A stretch of DNA of 64,000 bases from Verrucomicrobium spinosum DSM 4136 = JCM 18804 (GTDB lineage Bacteria; Verrucomicrobiota; Verrucomicrobiia; Verrucomicrobiales; Verrucomicrobiaceae): positions 1 through 64,000 of the forward strand of contig NZ_ABIZ01000001.1 of the NCBI RefSeq assembly GCF_000172155.1, in the 5' to 3' direction. Positions within the stretch are counted from its first letter, which is position 1. Each line of letters starts with the position of its first letter. Positions 45,745-54,385 of the stretch are shown here, piece after piece. The position numbers and the translations under genes are program-made. The notes under the pieces were generated by a model. That model did no database searches and was not told where the DNA came from. It worked only from the letters and a program-made list of their open reading frames with translations.

Positions 45745-45856
45745 AGGAAGAGGCTGTTCGGTGGTGAGATCTGTGACACCCCGTTCAGGGCGGAGTTCAC
45801 AAGCAAACGTGAGAACGCCGGGAATTTTCCACTGCGCTCCCGATTGGGCGCAGGCC

Positions 45857-46756
45857 TCAAGGTTTCACCACCAGCTTCTTCAGCATGGCGCGGGTGCGGG
45901 GGATCGCGGTCTGGCCCAGGAAGGATTCCTGCTGGTTGAGCTGGTCCAGGGGGAGCATGGATTCACCGGTGTACACACCGCGCTCGTCATAGAAGCAGCA
46001 GTACACGTAACCGCGCTTCACGGCCTGGAGAGCAAGAAATTCGCGCCAGGGGAGAGTGCCCGACTGGGGCACGGGCTCGTTGAGGTCGGTCGCCTTCGCT
46101 TCCGCCCAGCGGGGACCCCGCTTGATCTCCAGCTCCACGTAGCCATCCAGTTGTCTCACGGAACTGATGGTGATGCTGACGTAGTCCGCGGTGGCGGAGG
46201 ACTCCAGCTCCACACCCTGGGAGGGCTGCACCATCACCTTGGTACGATGAAAGAGCTCCTTCCAGTCCACCAGAAACAGGGAAACAAGCCCCAGAAGGGT
46301 CAGCAGCGCCAGCAGGCCGCATCCTTGCAGCAGGAGGTGACGCTTGGGCTTGGACGCTGCTGCGCCGGGCGGGGGTGGGGGGGCCTCGGTCCCGATCTTC
46401 CGTGACTGGACCGACACCTTGCCGTCTGGCTGGATGAAATAAAGCGTCTGGATCTCTGCTCCACCGCGGGACTCACGGGATCTCAGGGTGGAGTAGAGAG
46501 GGGCAGGGGAGCCGCCATAGAGCGCGGAGAACGCCTCCAGCGCGGTCGTCATCACGGACTGCAGATCTCCACCCACGAGGCGGGAGGTCTTTTTTTCTGC
46601 ATTGCTGGCCAGCAGGGAGAATTGCGCGCCGTCCAGTTCCAGGCTGAAGTCCAGGCCAGACTTGGCCGCCTGCTGGACCCAGCTTTCCACTGCTTCGTCC
46701 CCAGGATTGGGGCCTTGAAGCAGACCGTCGAGAGTGTAAGTGCCGCTTGCCGCCAT
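45857..46756 (-). CDS. Single-pass membrane protein, function unknown
   Basis: A 299-residue protein with a cytosolic-looking N-terminal region (1-120), a Pro-rich PPPPPGAAASKPKRH linker, one transmembrane segment (about 141-162) and a C-terminal extracytoplasmic domain (about 165-299). I do not recognise the family. It is separated by 1 bp from the GYF-domain gene upstream of it on the same strand, so the two are probably co-translated. Confidence 0.75.
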   Translation of the reverse strand: MAASGTYTLDGLLQGPNPGDEAVESWVQQAAKSGLDFSLELDGAQFSLLASNAEKKTSRLVGGDLQSVMTTALEAFSALYGGSPAPLYSTLRSRESRGGAEIQTLYFIQPDGKVSVQSRKIGTEAPPPPPGAAASKPKRHLLLQGCGLLALLTLLGLVSLFLVDWKELFHRTKVMVQPSQGVELESSATADYVSITISSVRQLDGYVELEIKRGPRWAEAKATDLNEPVPQSGTLPWREFLALQAVKRGYVYCCFYDERGVYTGESMLPLDQLNQQESFLGQTAIPRTRAMLKKLVVKP

Positions 46757-46757
46757 A

Positions 46758-47354
46758 TCAGGAGACTTTGAAGAGCGGTTGCAACTCGGGGGTCTGCTGG
46801 GCGGCTGTCCAGTCGGCCATGCCTTCGCGCCACACCAGCGTGTCCTGATGAATCGCGCCGATGGAGGTTTCTTCCTTGAGCCTGGCGAGCGTCACTGGGC
46901 CTTGTTGGGAGGAACTTTGGTCGAGATAGAACCAGATCGGCCGGGTTTCCTCCAGCGCTGGGGGGCGGTGATGGGGAGGGCCTCCAAGATGGGGGCGTGG
47001 AGGGGAGGATGACAGGAGCGCGGGAGCAGTCGCCCGTGTATCCATCTTCAGGGCCGCATCATGGGCATCCAGGCGTGCTGCCGTGTGGGCGCGCAGGGCA
47101 TCCACTTTCATCTGCTCCTGACGGAGCTGCTCCCGCAGGCGGCGGTTCATGTCCTCCTGGATCCGCGTGGCCTCCTGCTGCTCCCGCAAGTTGGGCAGGC
47201 AGAGGATGATGACCAGACCGATGCACCCCAGGAAGAATCCGCCAAAGAACCAGCCCACGCCGCTGCGGCCCTTGGAGTTCGCCACGGCAGCACTGACACC
47301 ACCGAATACGCAGAGCATGATGAGCTGAAAGATTACTTCGCCGCCGTCGTCCAT
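46758..47354 (-). CDS. Membrane protein with C-terminal GYF_2 domain
   Basis: A 198-residue protein with two N-terminal hydrophobic segments (about 6-25 and 32-53, the latter GWFFGGFFLGCIGLVIILCL), a charged helical linker (~55-100) and a C-terminal GYF_2 domain (WFYLDQSSSQQGPVTLARL...VWREGMADWTAA), normally a peptide-binding module at the membrane surface. It overlaps nothing and is almost contiguous with the unknown membrane-protein gene that follows. Confidence 0.82.
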   Translation of the reverse strand: MDDGGEVIFQLIMLCVFGGVSAAVANSKGRSGVGWFFGGFFLGCIGLVIILCLPNLREQQEATRIQEDMNRRLREQLRQEQMKVDALRAHTAARLDAHDAALKMDTRATAPALLSSSPPRPHLGGPPHHRPPALEETRPIWFYLDQSSSQQGPVTLARLKEETSIGAIHQDTLVWREGMADWTAAQQTPELQPLFKVS

Positions 47355-47377
47355 AAGGGGGTTATTTGATGGGATGG

Positions 47378-48193
47378 TTACGTTAGCAGGCCTTCATACC
47401 ACAAGACTGCAAGGTTATGCAAGAAATGCAGGAGAATCCCTGGAAAAAGCAAGCCGCTCTTCCATCGCGTCCAGGCCAGCAGGGCACCGACCAAAAACAG
47501 ATAGGGTGAGCTCAGGACAGAAAAGTGGATCGCACTGAAAAGGGCGGCTGAAAGGGCCACGGCTTTCCAAGGGCCGATCACCCGCATCAGCCAAGTCTGC
47601 ACGAGGCCGCGGAAGCCGATCTCTTCGAAGATGGCCGGCATCACACAGATGAGGAACACCCGGGCGGCAACCATCGGCACCAGCCCGGTCACATCCTTGT
47701 ACATGTCCTCGCGCAGCTCTTCGGAGGCCAGGTTCCAGAGCGCGCCATGCCACAGCAGGTTGACCAGCAGCAGGCCCGCCAGCCCTATCAGCCCCTTGAC
47801 CATGATGGGGGAGAAGAGGCCCAGCCCGCCGAACTGAGGGCGGAGGACGTCGCGATGAAGCCAGCCAAATACCGTCGAGACTACGGCCACTGACAGCAGC
47901 CCAATGATCAGGCCTGGCACCCCTCCGTCATCGGCCGGGTGAATGAGAAATCCCAGAAGGGTCGCCCCCAGAAGAGCTCCCACATAGGCGGAAAACAGCC
48001 GCCACACTTCCGGTGCCAGTTTCCTCACACGAGTTTCATCATCCCACTGGGCCGGACGCACCTCGGGCAGCACGGCCTCCACATCGGTATGCGGCATGGC
48101 GCACGCGGTGCAGAAGTAAAAGCGGGGTTGGAGCGGCTGGCCGCAATACTGGCAGCACTGGGGGGATTGGCCATGACCATGGGGCACGAGCAT
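47378..48193 (-). CDS. CPBP-family intramembrane metalloprotease with N-terminal zinc ribbon
   Basis: A 271-residue protein. Residues 12-35 form a CQYCGQ...CTACA zinc ribbon. The rest is a multi-span membrane protease of the CPBP (Abi, type II CAAX-like) family, with the catalytic EExxxR in FEEIGFRG, a His in SAIHFS and HFLHNL near the C-terminus. Function in bacteria is varied (bacteriocin self-immunity, prenyl-protein cleavage); the substrate here is unknown. Confidence 0.88.
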   Translation of the reverse strand: MLVPHGHGQSPQCCQYCGQPLQPRFYFCTACAMPHTDVEAVLPEVRPAQWDDETRVRKLAPEVWRLFSAYVGALLGATLLGFLIHPADDGGVPGLIIGLLSVAVVSTVFGWLHRDVLRPQFGGLGLFSPIMVKGLIGLAGLLLVNLLWHGALWNLASEELREDMYKDVTGLVPMVAARVFLICVMPAIFEEIGFRGLVQTWLMRVIGPWKAVALSAALFSAIHFSVLSSPYLFLVGALLAWTRWKSGLLFPGILLHFLHNLAVLWYEGLLT

Positions 48194-48294
48194 GCGTCAA
48201 AATCTAACGTCATGCCTGGCACGGATCAATCTGCAATCCCATACCGCAAATTTCGTGCGGCCCAGGTCTGATTGGTCGGGGAATGACCCTGCGC

Positions 48295-48762
48295 TCACGC
48301 GGCCCCGACCGCCTCACGCGGCCCCGAAACGGGCTCGAACACGGCGCGAAGGACCCGAAGCGAGGTGCGAATGTCGGCCAGGACATGGGGATCGAGATGC
48401 TGTAGCCGGCTGGCGAGAAACTCCCGCGCCTGGAGCAGGATCGCCTCGTGGATCTGCTGGCCCTCGGTACTCAGATGCAGTTTGATCTTTCGTCGGTCAC
48501 GACGGTCGGGAGCGCGTTGCACGTAGCCCGCATCCACCAGGCCGTCCATCATCTTGGAGGCGGTCGGGAGAGTGAGGCCGAGAAACTGCGCTACCTCGGT
48601 GAGGGTGCTGCCCTCGTGACGCCCCACGAAGGACAATGCCCTGAATTGGGGCATCGACAGTTCGGGGGTTCGGTCACGGCGGACTTCAGCTCGAACACCC
48701 CTCATGATGAGAGGGACGACTTCGAGGAGATCTGCCGCGCAGTCCTGGGGTGAGGAGTCCAT
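48295..48762 (-). CDS. MarR-family transcriptional regulator
   Basis: A 155-residue winged-helix regulator: STLTEVAQFLGLTLPTASKMMDGLVDAGYVQR is the DNA-binding region and DRRDRRKIKLHLSTEG the wing. The frame is open to 49,038, but the ATG at 48,762 (MDSSPQDCAADLLEVVPL) gives the normal family length. It is divergently transcribed from the Tat-exported sugar-isomerase-like gene, with a gap of ~135 bp, and is its likely regulator (inference). Confidence 0.88.
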   Translation of the reverse strand: MDSSPQDCAADLLEVVPLIMRGVRAEVRRDRTPELSMPQFRALSFVGRHEGSTLTEVAQFLGLTLPTASKMMDGLVDAGYVQRAPDRRDRRKIKLHLSTEGQQIHEAILLQAREFLASRLQHLDPHVLADIRTSLRVLRAVFEPVSGPREAVGAA

Positions 48763-48898
48763 GAGATTGCGAAGATGATAGTTGCCTACGACAACAGATC
48801 GGAGCTGACCACCCCGGCGGCTTTGGATAATTTTCAACTGGAGGGCGGGAAGTGGGCAAAACTTGGCAAACTTGGGAGGGCCACGTAGCATGTTCCGC

Positions 48899-49798
48899 AT
48901 GTCGCAATCTTCTTTCTCACGCCGCCGTTTTCTGGAGGCTGGCACCTTCGCCACTGTGGCCGCCTCCCTCCAGCACCGCCTTGAAGCTGCCGACCAGGCC
49001 AGCGGCCTGAAGGGCCGGATCAACCACTCTGCTTGCAAATGGTGCTACCCCAAGGTGCCGTTGGATGAACTCTGCCGCGCTGGCAAAGAGATGGGCCTGA
49101 CCTCCATCGATCTGGTGGATCCGGCAGATTTCGCCACGCTCAAGGCGCATGGTCTGACCAGTGCGATGATCAGCTTTCCTTTCACGAAGGGGCCCGGCGA
49201 TGTGAAGGTCGGCAGCATTGAACATGCCTTTAACAACCCGGAGTATCATGATCTGCTCGTGCAGATCTATGAACCCCACATCAAGGCCAGCGCTGAGTTC
49301 GGGGCGAAACACGTGATCTGCTTCTCAGGGAACCGTCGTGGCATGGATGAGGAAACGGGTCTCAAAAATTGTGCAGAAGGCCTGAAGAAAGTGCTGCCCA
49401 TCGCAGAGAAGCACGGCATCACCCTGGTGATGGAGCTGCTCAACAGCAAGGTGAACCACAAGGACTACATGTGCGACAAGAGTGCCTGGGGTGTGGAACT
49501 GTGCAAGCGCACCGGTTCTGACAACTTCAAGCTGCTCTATGACATCTACCACATGCAGATCATGGAGGGGGACGTCATCGCCACCATCAAGCGGGACAAC
49601 CAGTACTTCGCCCACTATCACACCGGCGGCGTGCCCGGACGTCATGAGATCGATGAGACGCAGGAACTCTATTATCCCGCCATCATGAAGGCCATCGTGG
49701 ACACCGGCTACAAAGGCCACGTGGCCCAGGAGTTCATTCCCGCGCGCCCGGATGCTCTGGGCTCACTGCGCCAGGCGGTGGGGATTTGCGACGTGTAG
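48899..49798 (+). CDS. Tat-exported hydroxypyruvate-isomerase-like TIM-barrel protein
   Basis: A 299-residue protein with a Tat signal (SRRRFLEAG, 8-16) and a xylose-isomerase-like AP-endonuclease-2 barrel: CFSGNRRGMDEETGLKNC, then LVMELLNSKVNHKDYMCD, YDIYHMQIMEGD and HVAQEFIP. It resembles hydroxypyruvate isomerase (Hyi) more than other members. Tat-exported sugar isomerase-like proteins are common in Verrucomicrobia and Planctomycetes. In-frame ATGs at 48,863 and 48,890 are alternatives. The true substrate is unknown. Confidence 0.87.
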   Translation: MSQSSFSRRRFLEAGTFATVAASLQHRLEAADQASGLKGRINHSACKWCYPKVPLDELCRAGKEMGLTSIDLVDPADFATLKAHGLTSAMISFPFTKGPGDVKVGSIEHAFNNPEYHDLLVQIYEPHIKASAEFGAKHVICFSGNRRGMDEETGLKNCAEGLKKVLPIAEKHGITLVMELLNSKVNHKDYMCDKSAWGVELCKRTGSDNFKLLYDIYHMQIMEGDVIATIKRDNQYFAHYHTGGVPGRHEIDETQELYYPAIMKAIVDTGYKGHVAQEFIPARPDALGSLRQAVGICDV

Positions 49799-49834
49799 AT
49801 GAGGGTTAGGGATTAACCACAGAGGAATATAAAA

Positions 49835-49860
49835 GTTCAAACTTCAAAATCCAAACTTCA
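49835..49860. repeat. Copy of the dispersed ACTTCAAAATTCAA motif
   Basis: GTTCAAACTTCAAAATCCAAACTTCA is a degenerate tandem relative of the 34,767-34,849 motif, in the gap between two genes. Confidence 0.55.
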
Positions 49861-49899
49861 ATGGGTTCGAGGTAATGCCATCGTTGGCATTCCATCCTG

Positions 49900-50949
49900 T
49901 TAATCTTTCAAAATCTTGTTAATCCTGTCTACACTGGGCCCGTCCTGCCAGCTTCCCGCGATCAAGACCTCGCGAAGCTGGCCGGGCAGGCCGCGTTCGT
50001 TGACTTGCAGCTTCTGCACCAGCAGGTCCACGGCCGCTGCGCCCACCTGTTCCAGGTTGCCATCGATCCCCGCCATGTTGCGGCGGTCCTGCTCGGTACC
50101 ATAGAGGGCGGCCACCCCCACGTCCTGGGGCACGCGCAGCCGCAGGCGGTCCAGCAGCTCCACCACCGGCACCTTGTAGGCGATGAGGGCGTCGGGCTGA
50201 TGTTCTTCGAACCAGTTGCGAAAGGCCTGCATGTTCACCTGCTGCCCCTCCATGAGGAACGGCGGACAGCGCTCTGCCGTTGGTCGCTGCCACTGCTCAT
50301 CCAGCGCCGCGGCAGACCACTGGCCGCCCACGATCTGGTTGTTGGCCACGGGCACCACCAGCCCGGGCCGGCGGTAGCCCAGGCTTCGGAGGTGACGGCA
50401 GGCGAGCTTGATGTTGTAGAACCCGTTCAGGTGCACCCGGTCCACCGGGAGATCGCGGAAGTAGGTGCTCAAGCCCACCACGCTCAGGCCGCTCACGTCC
50501 AGCGCTACGGGATGTTCCTCGTCCCGCGAAAAGCCGAGCACGGCCGCCCGGATGCCGCGGGCGCGCAGGACCCGGCCCAGCCGGTCGGGATCATGATGCA
50601 GGGCCTCCAGAGAGAACACCTCCACGCGATACCCGAGCTGGAGGGCCCGCTCTTCGATCCCTTTGAAATACCACCGGCACACATCCTTCTGCGGCCAGGC
50701 GTCGTGGGGATAGTTCGTCACCAGCGCAATGGTCTCCGCCGCCTGGCCCTCCCGGCCGGTGCGTCGCTGGCTCATGAGGCTCTGCACCAGTGGATTGGGC
50801 ACATAGCCCATCCGCACCGCCACGGCCTTCACGGCCTCCCTCACCGTCGGAGAGATGCGGCTGTCATCCTTCAGCGCCCGGGAGACGGTGGCGACAGACA
50901 CCCCGGCCGCCCGGGCGACATCCTCCATGCGAATCCGGGCGTCGAGCAT
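49900..50949 (-). CDS. LacI-family transcriptional regulator
   Basis: A 349-residue repressor. The N-terminal LacI HTH is MEDVARAAGVSVATVSRAL (8-26). The C-terminal half is a periplasmic-binding-protein-like sugar sensor (for example GYRRPGLVVPVANNQIVGG). The frame is open to 51,216, but the ATG at 50,949 begins just before the HTH as usual. Its operon target is not evident; the neighbouring ceramidase-like gene lies on the other side of a repeat region. Confidence 0.92.
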   Translation of the reverse strand: MLDARIRMEDVARAAGVSVATVSRALKDDSRISPTVREAVKAVAVRMGYVPNPLVQSLMSQRRTGREGQAAETIALVTNYPHDAWPQKDVCRWYFKGIEERALQLGYRVEVFSLEALHHDPDRLGRVLRARGIRAAVLGFSRDEEHPVALDVSGLSVVGLSTYFRDLPVDRVHLNGFYNIKLACRHLRSLGYRRPGLVVPVANNQIVGGQWSAAALDEQWQRPTAERCPPFLMEGQQVNMQAFRNWFEEHQPDALIAYKVPVVELLDRLRLRVPQDVGVAALYGTEQDRRNMAGIDGNLEQVGAAAVDLLVQKLQVNERGLPGQLREVLIAGSWQDGPSVDRINKILKD

Positions 50950-51142
50950 CGTGGCAGCCTGATGGGAACGCTTTTCCCAAGTAGCAGGAGAGATGCCACG
51001 AGGTGGTGGGAGTGTGCGGGGGACAGTCTCGCATCCTGCATCCGGATCAGGTTGAGCTGAGTGAGAGTCCAGGTCTTGATAGGAGCACTTGTGCATCTTG
51101 GCGGAACCCTCACGCCAAAGGCGTGATACAAAATAGACGCCC

Positions 51143-51400
51143 GGGGTCAGACCGCGAAGCGGTCGCCACCCCGGGGTAGCTCGCGGTGGCGATGGAACTC
51201 CAAGGGAGTTCAACAAACCGTCCAGATCACCCGGAAATGACCGTCCTTCATGTGGTGGACACCTCAGGGATGCGGCAAGGCTCTGTAGAACTCACTTCGG
51301 AGTTCTGGTGCGCCTGCCCATGCACCCAGGGTGGCGGCTCGTGCCTCGCCTGACCCTGGGCTAATTTGTATGACGCCCTTGGCGTCGGTGCATCCAGTCG
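51143..51400. repeat. Intergenic repeat modules shared with the window start
   Basis: Module Y (GGGGTCAGACCGCGAAGCGG at 51,143; a segment ending CAACAAACCGTCCAG at ~51,195-51,228) is followed by module X (TGTAGAACTCACTTCGGAG from 51,283 through CACCCAGGGTGGCGGCTCGT to CTGGGCTAATTTGTATGACG). The order is opposite to that at 41-273. Confidence 0.7.
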
Positions 51401-51521
51401 CGAAACGATGTCCTCGCTCGTGTCTCCCGCGTAGCTGGGCCAGGTACTTCCATGACGGTTTTCGGTGGTTTTGCCATCACTTCCCAGTGGGGATGCTTGA
51501 TCTCAAAGGGGGAAGCGTAGA

Positions 51522-53048
51522 TTGGGTGTGAAGCGTTCCCCCTTTCCCGCGGTCTTAGGTTTTGCGATTGTCCTTCTGATGCCTTTGCTGGCCTGTCAGG
51601 CGCTTCAAGCATCGGACCTCAGGGCTGGGATTGCCAGGATGGACATCACCGATGTCACTGCCGGCCCGGTCAATGATCCTCTCTATGCGAAGGCTCTGGT
51701 GTTGCAGAATGGCGGGACCACGGCCGTGTTGATCACGGTGGATGCGGTGGCCATCGGGGAGATCGGTCGCATCGGCAAGGGTTTCCTCGGCACCGTGAGG
51801 GCGCAATTGCAGAAGGAATTGGGCATTGCCCCCGAGGGGGTGCTGATCAACGCCAGCCACTGTCATGGGATCGTGCGGGCAGACACCGCCCAGTTGGTGG
51901 TGCAGGCGGTGAAAGAGGCTCACGCCAGCCTGGCTCCAGTGCTGGCAGGTGCCGGGTCTGGCCACGAGGATCGGGTCAGTGAGAACCGGCGTTTGAAGCT
52001 GAAGGACGGCACCACGACGGACATGCGCCGAGCGTATTCGATGCCGCGGGATGAGGACGTGGCCGGGGTCGGCCCCATTGATCCCCAGATCGGCCTGCTG
52101 CGTCTTGACCGCCTGGACGGGAGGCCGCTGGCGGTCCTCTACAACTTCGCCTGCCATCCCATCATGAACCCGCCCAGCAAGGGCAATTCCGCCGACTATC
52201 CGGCCTATGCGTCGAAGGTGATCGAGGACAGCCTGGGGGGCGGGGCGCTGGCTTTCTTTGTGCAGGGTTGCGGAGGCGATATCAACCCGGTGAGGTACAA
52301 GGAAATCAACCGCCCGCCGGATGCCGCCCCCCTGGGCACAATGCTGGGGGGCAGCGTGATTGAGGCGTTGCACAAGATCAAGCCCGTGGCGGACGGCAAT
52401 CTCAAGGTGGGCAGCCAGACCCTGAGCCTGCCCCGTGGCGTGGACTTGGAGCAGCGCATCGCCCGGATCGAGGCGCTCCAGAACACGCTGCTCCGGTCGC
52501 TCCAGCCCACCAACATCAGCTTCAAGACCTTTGTGCCGCTGCTCATCGGGCAGAAGCTGTCGCCGGACTTTCCCTCCCATTATTCACAGAGTTATTTCCA
52601 TGATCGTGCCCTGGGCCGGAGGGACCTGGAGCGTCTGGATGCGGACAACAAGGCCCAGGTGGAGGCGTATCTCGCCAACATCCAGGTCATGGAGCAGCTC
52701 ACCCGGCTTTCCGCCAATCTGGCGCTGCTCAAAAAACACCTGGCCCAGAACCAGGCAGCGGGCTCACCGGCACTGGACGTCGAGATTGCGGGCCTGCGGG
52801 TGGGCGATTTCAAACTCGTCACCTTTCCCGGGGAGCTCACCGTGGAGGTGGGACTCAACATTAAAAAGGCCGCCGGAGATCCGAGGGCGTTTGTGGCAGG
52901 GTACACGAACGGCTACATCTATTATGCCGCTACTGCGGAGCAGCGGAACAATCCAGGGTTCGCCCAGGAGGATTGCGATGCCCTCGTGGCACCGGAGTGG
53001 CAGCAGAAGTTCGAGGAAAAAGCCGTGCAGGTGTTGAAGGGGTTGTGA
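51522..53048 (+). CDS. Ceramidase-like exported lipoprotein
   Basis: A ~508-residue protein of the neutral/alkaline non-lysosomal ceramidase type: LRAGIARMDITD, INASHCHGIVRADTAQ, YNFACHPIMNPP and FVQGCGGDINPVRY match its zinc-site and active-site regions. It has an N-terminal lipobox (LLACQ, C25), which suggests membrane anchoring. The start is uncertain: TTG at 51,522 or GTG at 51,528, both after AAAGGGGGAAG. It may hydrolyse ceramide or other amides; many bacterial members have unknown substrates. Confidence 0.85.
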   Translation: MGVKRSPFPAVLGFAIVLLMPLLACQALQASDLRAGIARMDITDVTAGPVNDPLYAKALVLQNGGTTAVLITVDAVAIGEIGRIGKGFLGTVRAQLQKELGIAPEGVLINASHCHGIVRADTAQLVVQAVKEAHASLAPVLAGAGSGHEDRVSENRRLKLKDGTTTDMRRAYSMPRDEDVAGVGPIDPQIGLLRLDRLDGRPLAVLYNFACHPIMNPPSKGNSADYPAYASKVIEDSLGGGALAFFVQGCGGDINPVRYKEINRPPDAAPLGTMLGGSVIEALHKIKPVADGNLKVGSQTLSLPRGVDLEQRIARIEALQNTLLRSLQPTNISFKTFVPLLIGQKLSPDFPSHYSQSYFHDRALGRRDLERLDADNKAQVEAYLANIQVMEQLTRLSANLALLKKHLAQNQAAGSPALDVEIAGLRVGDFKLVTFPGELTVEVGLNIKKAAGDPRAFVAGYTNGYIYYAATAEQRNNPGFAQEDCDALVAPEWQQKFEEKAVQVLKGL

Positions 53049-53319
53049 GGGGGAATGCGCCCGTTCCGGCGTCCCTCCGGGACGCAACGTTGGGGAGACG
53101 TTGATCCGGTGGTTCCCGGCCTGATTACAGGCCTTCACCACCGGCTACATTCCGCCGTCCCTCCGGGACAAAGACGCCGGGCGTGGCCGGGCTCATTTTA
53201 CTCCCAAAGGAGGGAATCTGGGTCCTGGAAGGACCATGGACATTAGCCGGTGGTGGCAACCACCGGTTGCAGTTCATGGAATTACCCTGCGTCCCGGAGG
53301 GACGCAGGACCGCCTGTTC
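53049..53319. repeat. GTCCCTCCGGGAC palindrome region
   Basis: GCGTCCCTCCGGGACGC is a perfect interrupted palindrome at 53,069-53,085. A related CCGTCCCTCCGGGAC lies at 53,155 and an inverted GCGTCCCGGAGGGACGC at 53,289-53,305. CCGGTGGTTCCCGGCC/CACCACCGG elements lie between. The last copy lies 15 bp after the SBF transporter stop and could act as a weak terminator hairpin. No gene. Confidence 0.75.
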
Positions 53320-54342
53320 CTACGCCGCTTTCTTCGCCCAGTAGCTCGCCAGCACGCCGTTGGCCAGCAACTGCAGCGGATGGTACAACATCACCGGCAG
53401 CAGAATCAGAGGCAAATCTTCCCGCTCGCCGAAGATCAAGATCGCCAGCGGCACGCCCATGGCCAGGGTCTTCTTCACGGAGCAGAAGTAGGCGGCGATC
53501 AGGTCTGGGCGAGCGAGGCGGAGAGCTTTGCAGCTCATCCATGTCAATATCGAGACAAGGGTGAACAGGGCTGTCGTCTCCAGACACGCGCCTACCGTCA
53601 GACCCCAGCCGTGGCGTTCCCAGACGCGATCCACCACCGAGTCGCAGAAGGCCGCATAGACGATGAACAGGATGACAAAGTTGCTGATGCGCGCCACCCC
53701 CACCTTCTGTTCATCCACCCAGAGTTTCAAAAACGGGCGGAGCGCCATGCCCAGGCCGAAGGGCAGCAGTGTCAGCAGCATGATCTTCATCAGCAGAGGC
53801 AGGAAGGGCGCAGACTGGCCGGTCTTCTGCATCAGCAAATGGACCAGCAGCGGGGTCACCATCACACCCAGAATGTTGGAGAATGCCGCATTAAACAGGG
53901 CTCCTGGAGTGTTGCCACCCGCCACGGCAGTGAGCACGACCGAGGAGGAGATGGTGGAGGGCAGCACGCAGAGATAGAGGAAACCATCCCGGATCGCCTG
54001 CGGACAGTCTGGCCAGTACCAGGGGCTGGCCCAGTTCATCACCACGCCCACCACCGGAAACACCACGAAGGTGAAGCCCTGAATGACCAGATGGAGCCGC
54101 CAGTTGGCGGCTCCGCTGCGGATCTGCTCCAGTGCCAGGGACAGGCCCTGTAGAAAGAGGATCAGAGCAATCCCAAAGTTGGTCACCAGCCCGGCATGCA
54201 GCACGCCGCCCCGGGCTCCCGGGGCTGGAAGAACAAACCCCAGCAGGACGGCCACTCCCAGCCCCAGCAGAAAGCCGTGTGTACGCCACCAGGCGATGGT
54301 GGGCTTCGGCGGCGGCGGGAAGGGAGTGGCGTCGTGGGACAT
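53320..54342 (-). CDS. Bile acid:sodium symporter (SBF-like) family transporter
   Basis: A 340-residue membrane protein with about ten hydrophobic segments, in the SBF-like (PF13593-type) family. Typical regions are GLVTNFGIALILFLQGLSL, LCVLPSTISSSVVLTAVAGGN and YFCSVKKTLAMGVPLAILIF. It likely co-transports an organic anion with sodium; the solute is unknown. A short hydrophilic N-terminus (MSHDATPFPPPPKP) precedes the first span. Confidence 0.88.
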   Translation of the reverse strand: MSHDATPFPPPPKPTIAWWRTHGFLLGLGVAVLLGFVLPAPGARGGVLHAGLVTNFGIALILFLQGLSLALEQIRSGAANWRLHLVIQGFTFVVFPVVGVVMNWASPWYWPDCPQAIRDGFLYLCVLPSTISSSVVLTAVAGGNTPGALFNAAFSNILGVMVTPLLVHLLMQKTGQSAPFLPLLMKIMLLTLLPFGLGMALRPFLKLWVDEQKVGVARISNFVILFIVYAAFCDSVVDRVWERHGWGLTVGACLETTALFTLVSILTWMSCKALRLARPDLIAAYFCSVKKTLAMGVPLAILIFGEREDLPLILLPVMLYHPLQLLANGVLASYWAKKAA

Positions 54343-54385
54343 GGGTGGGCGGGGACGCGCAATTTGAAGGTCCGTCCCTTGGGAT

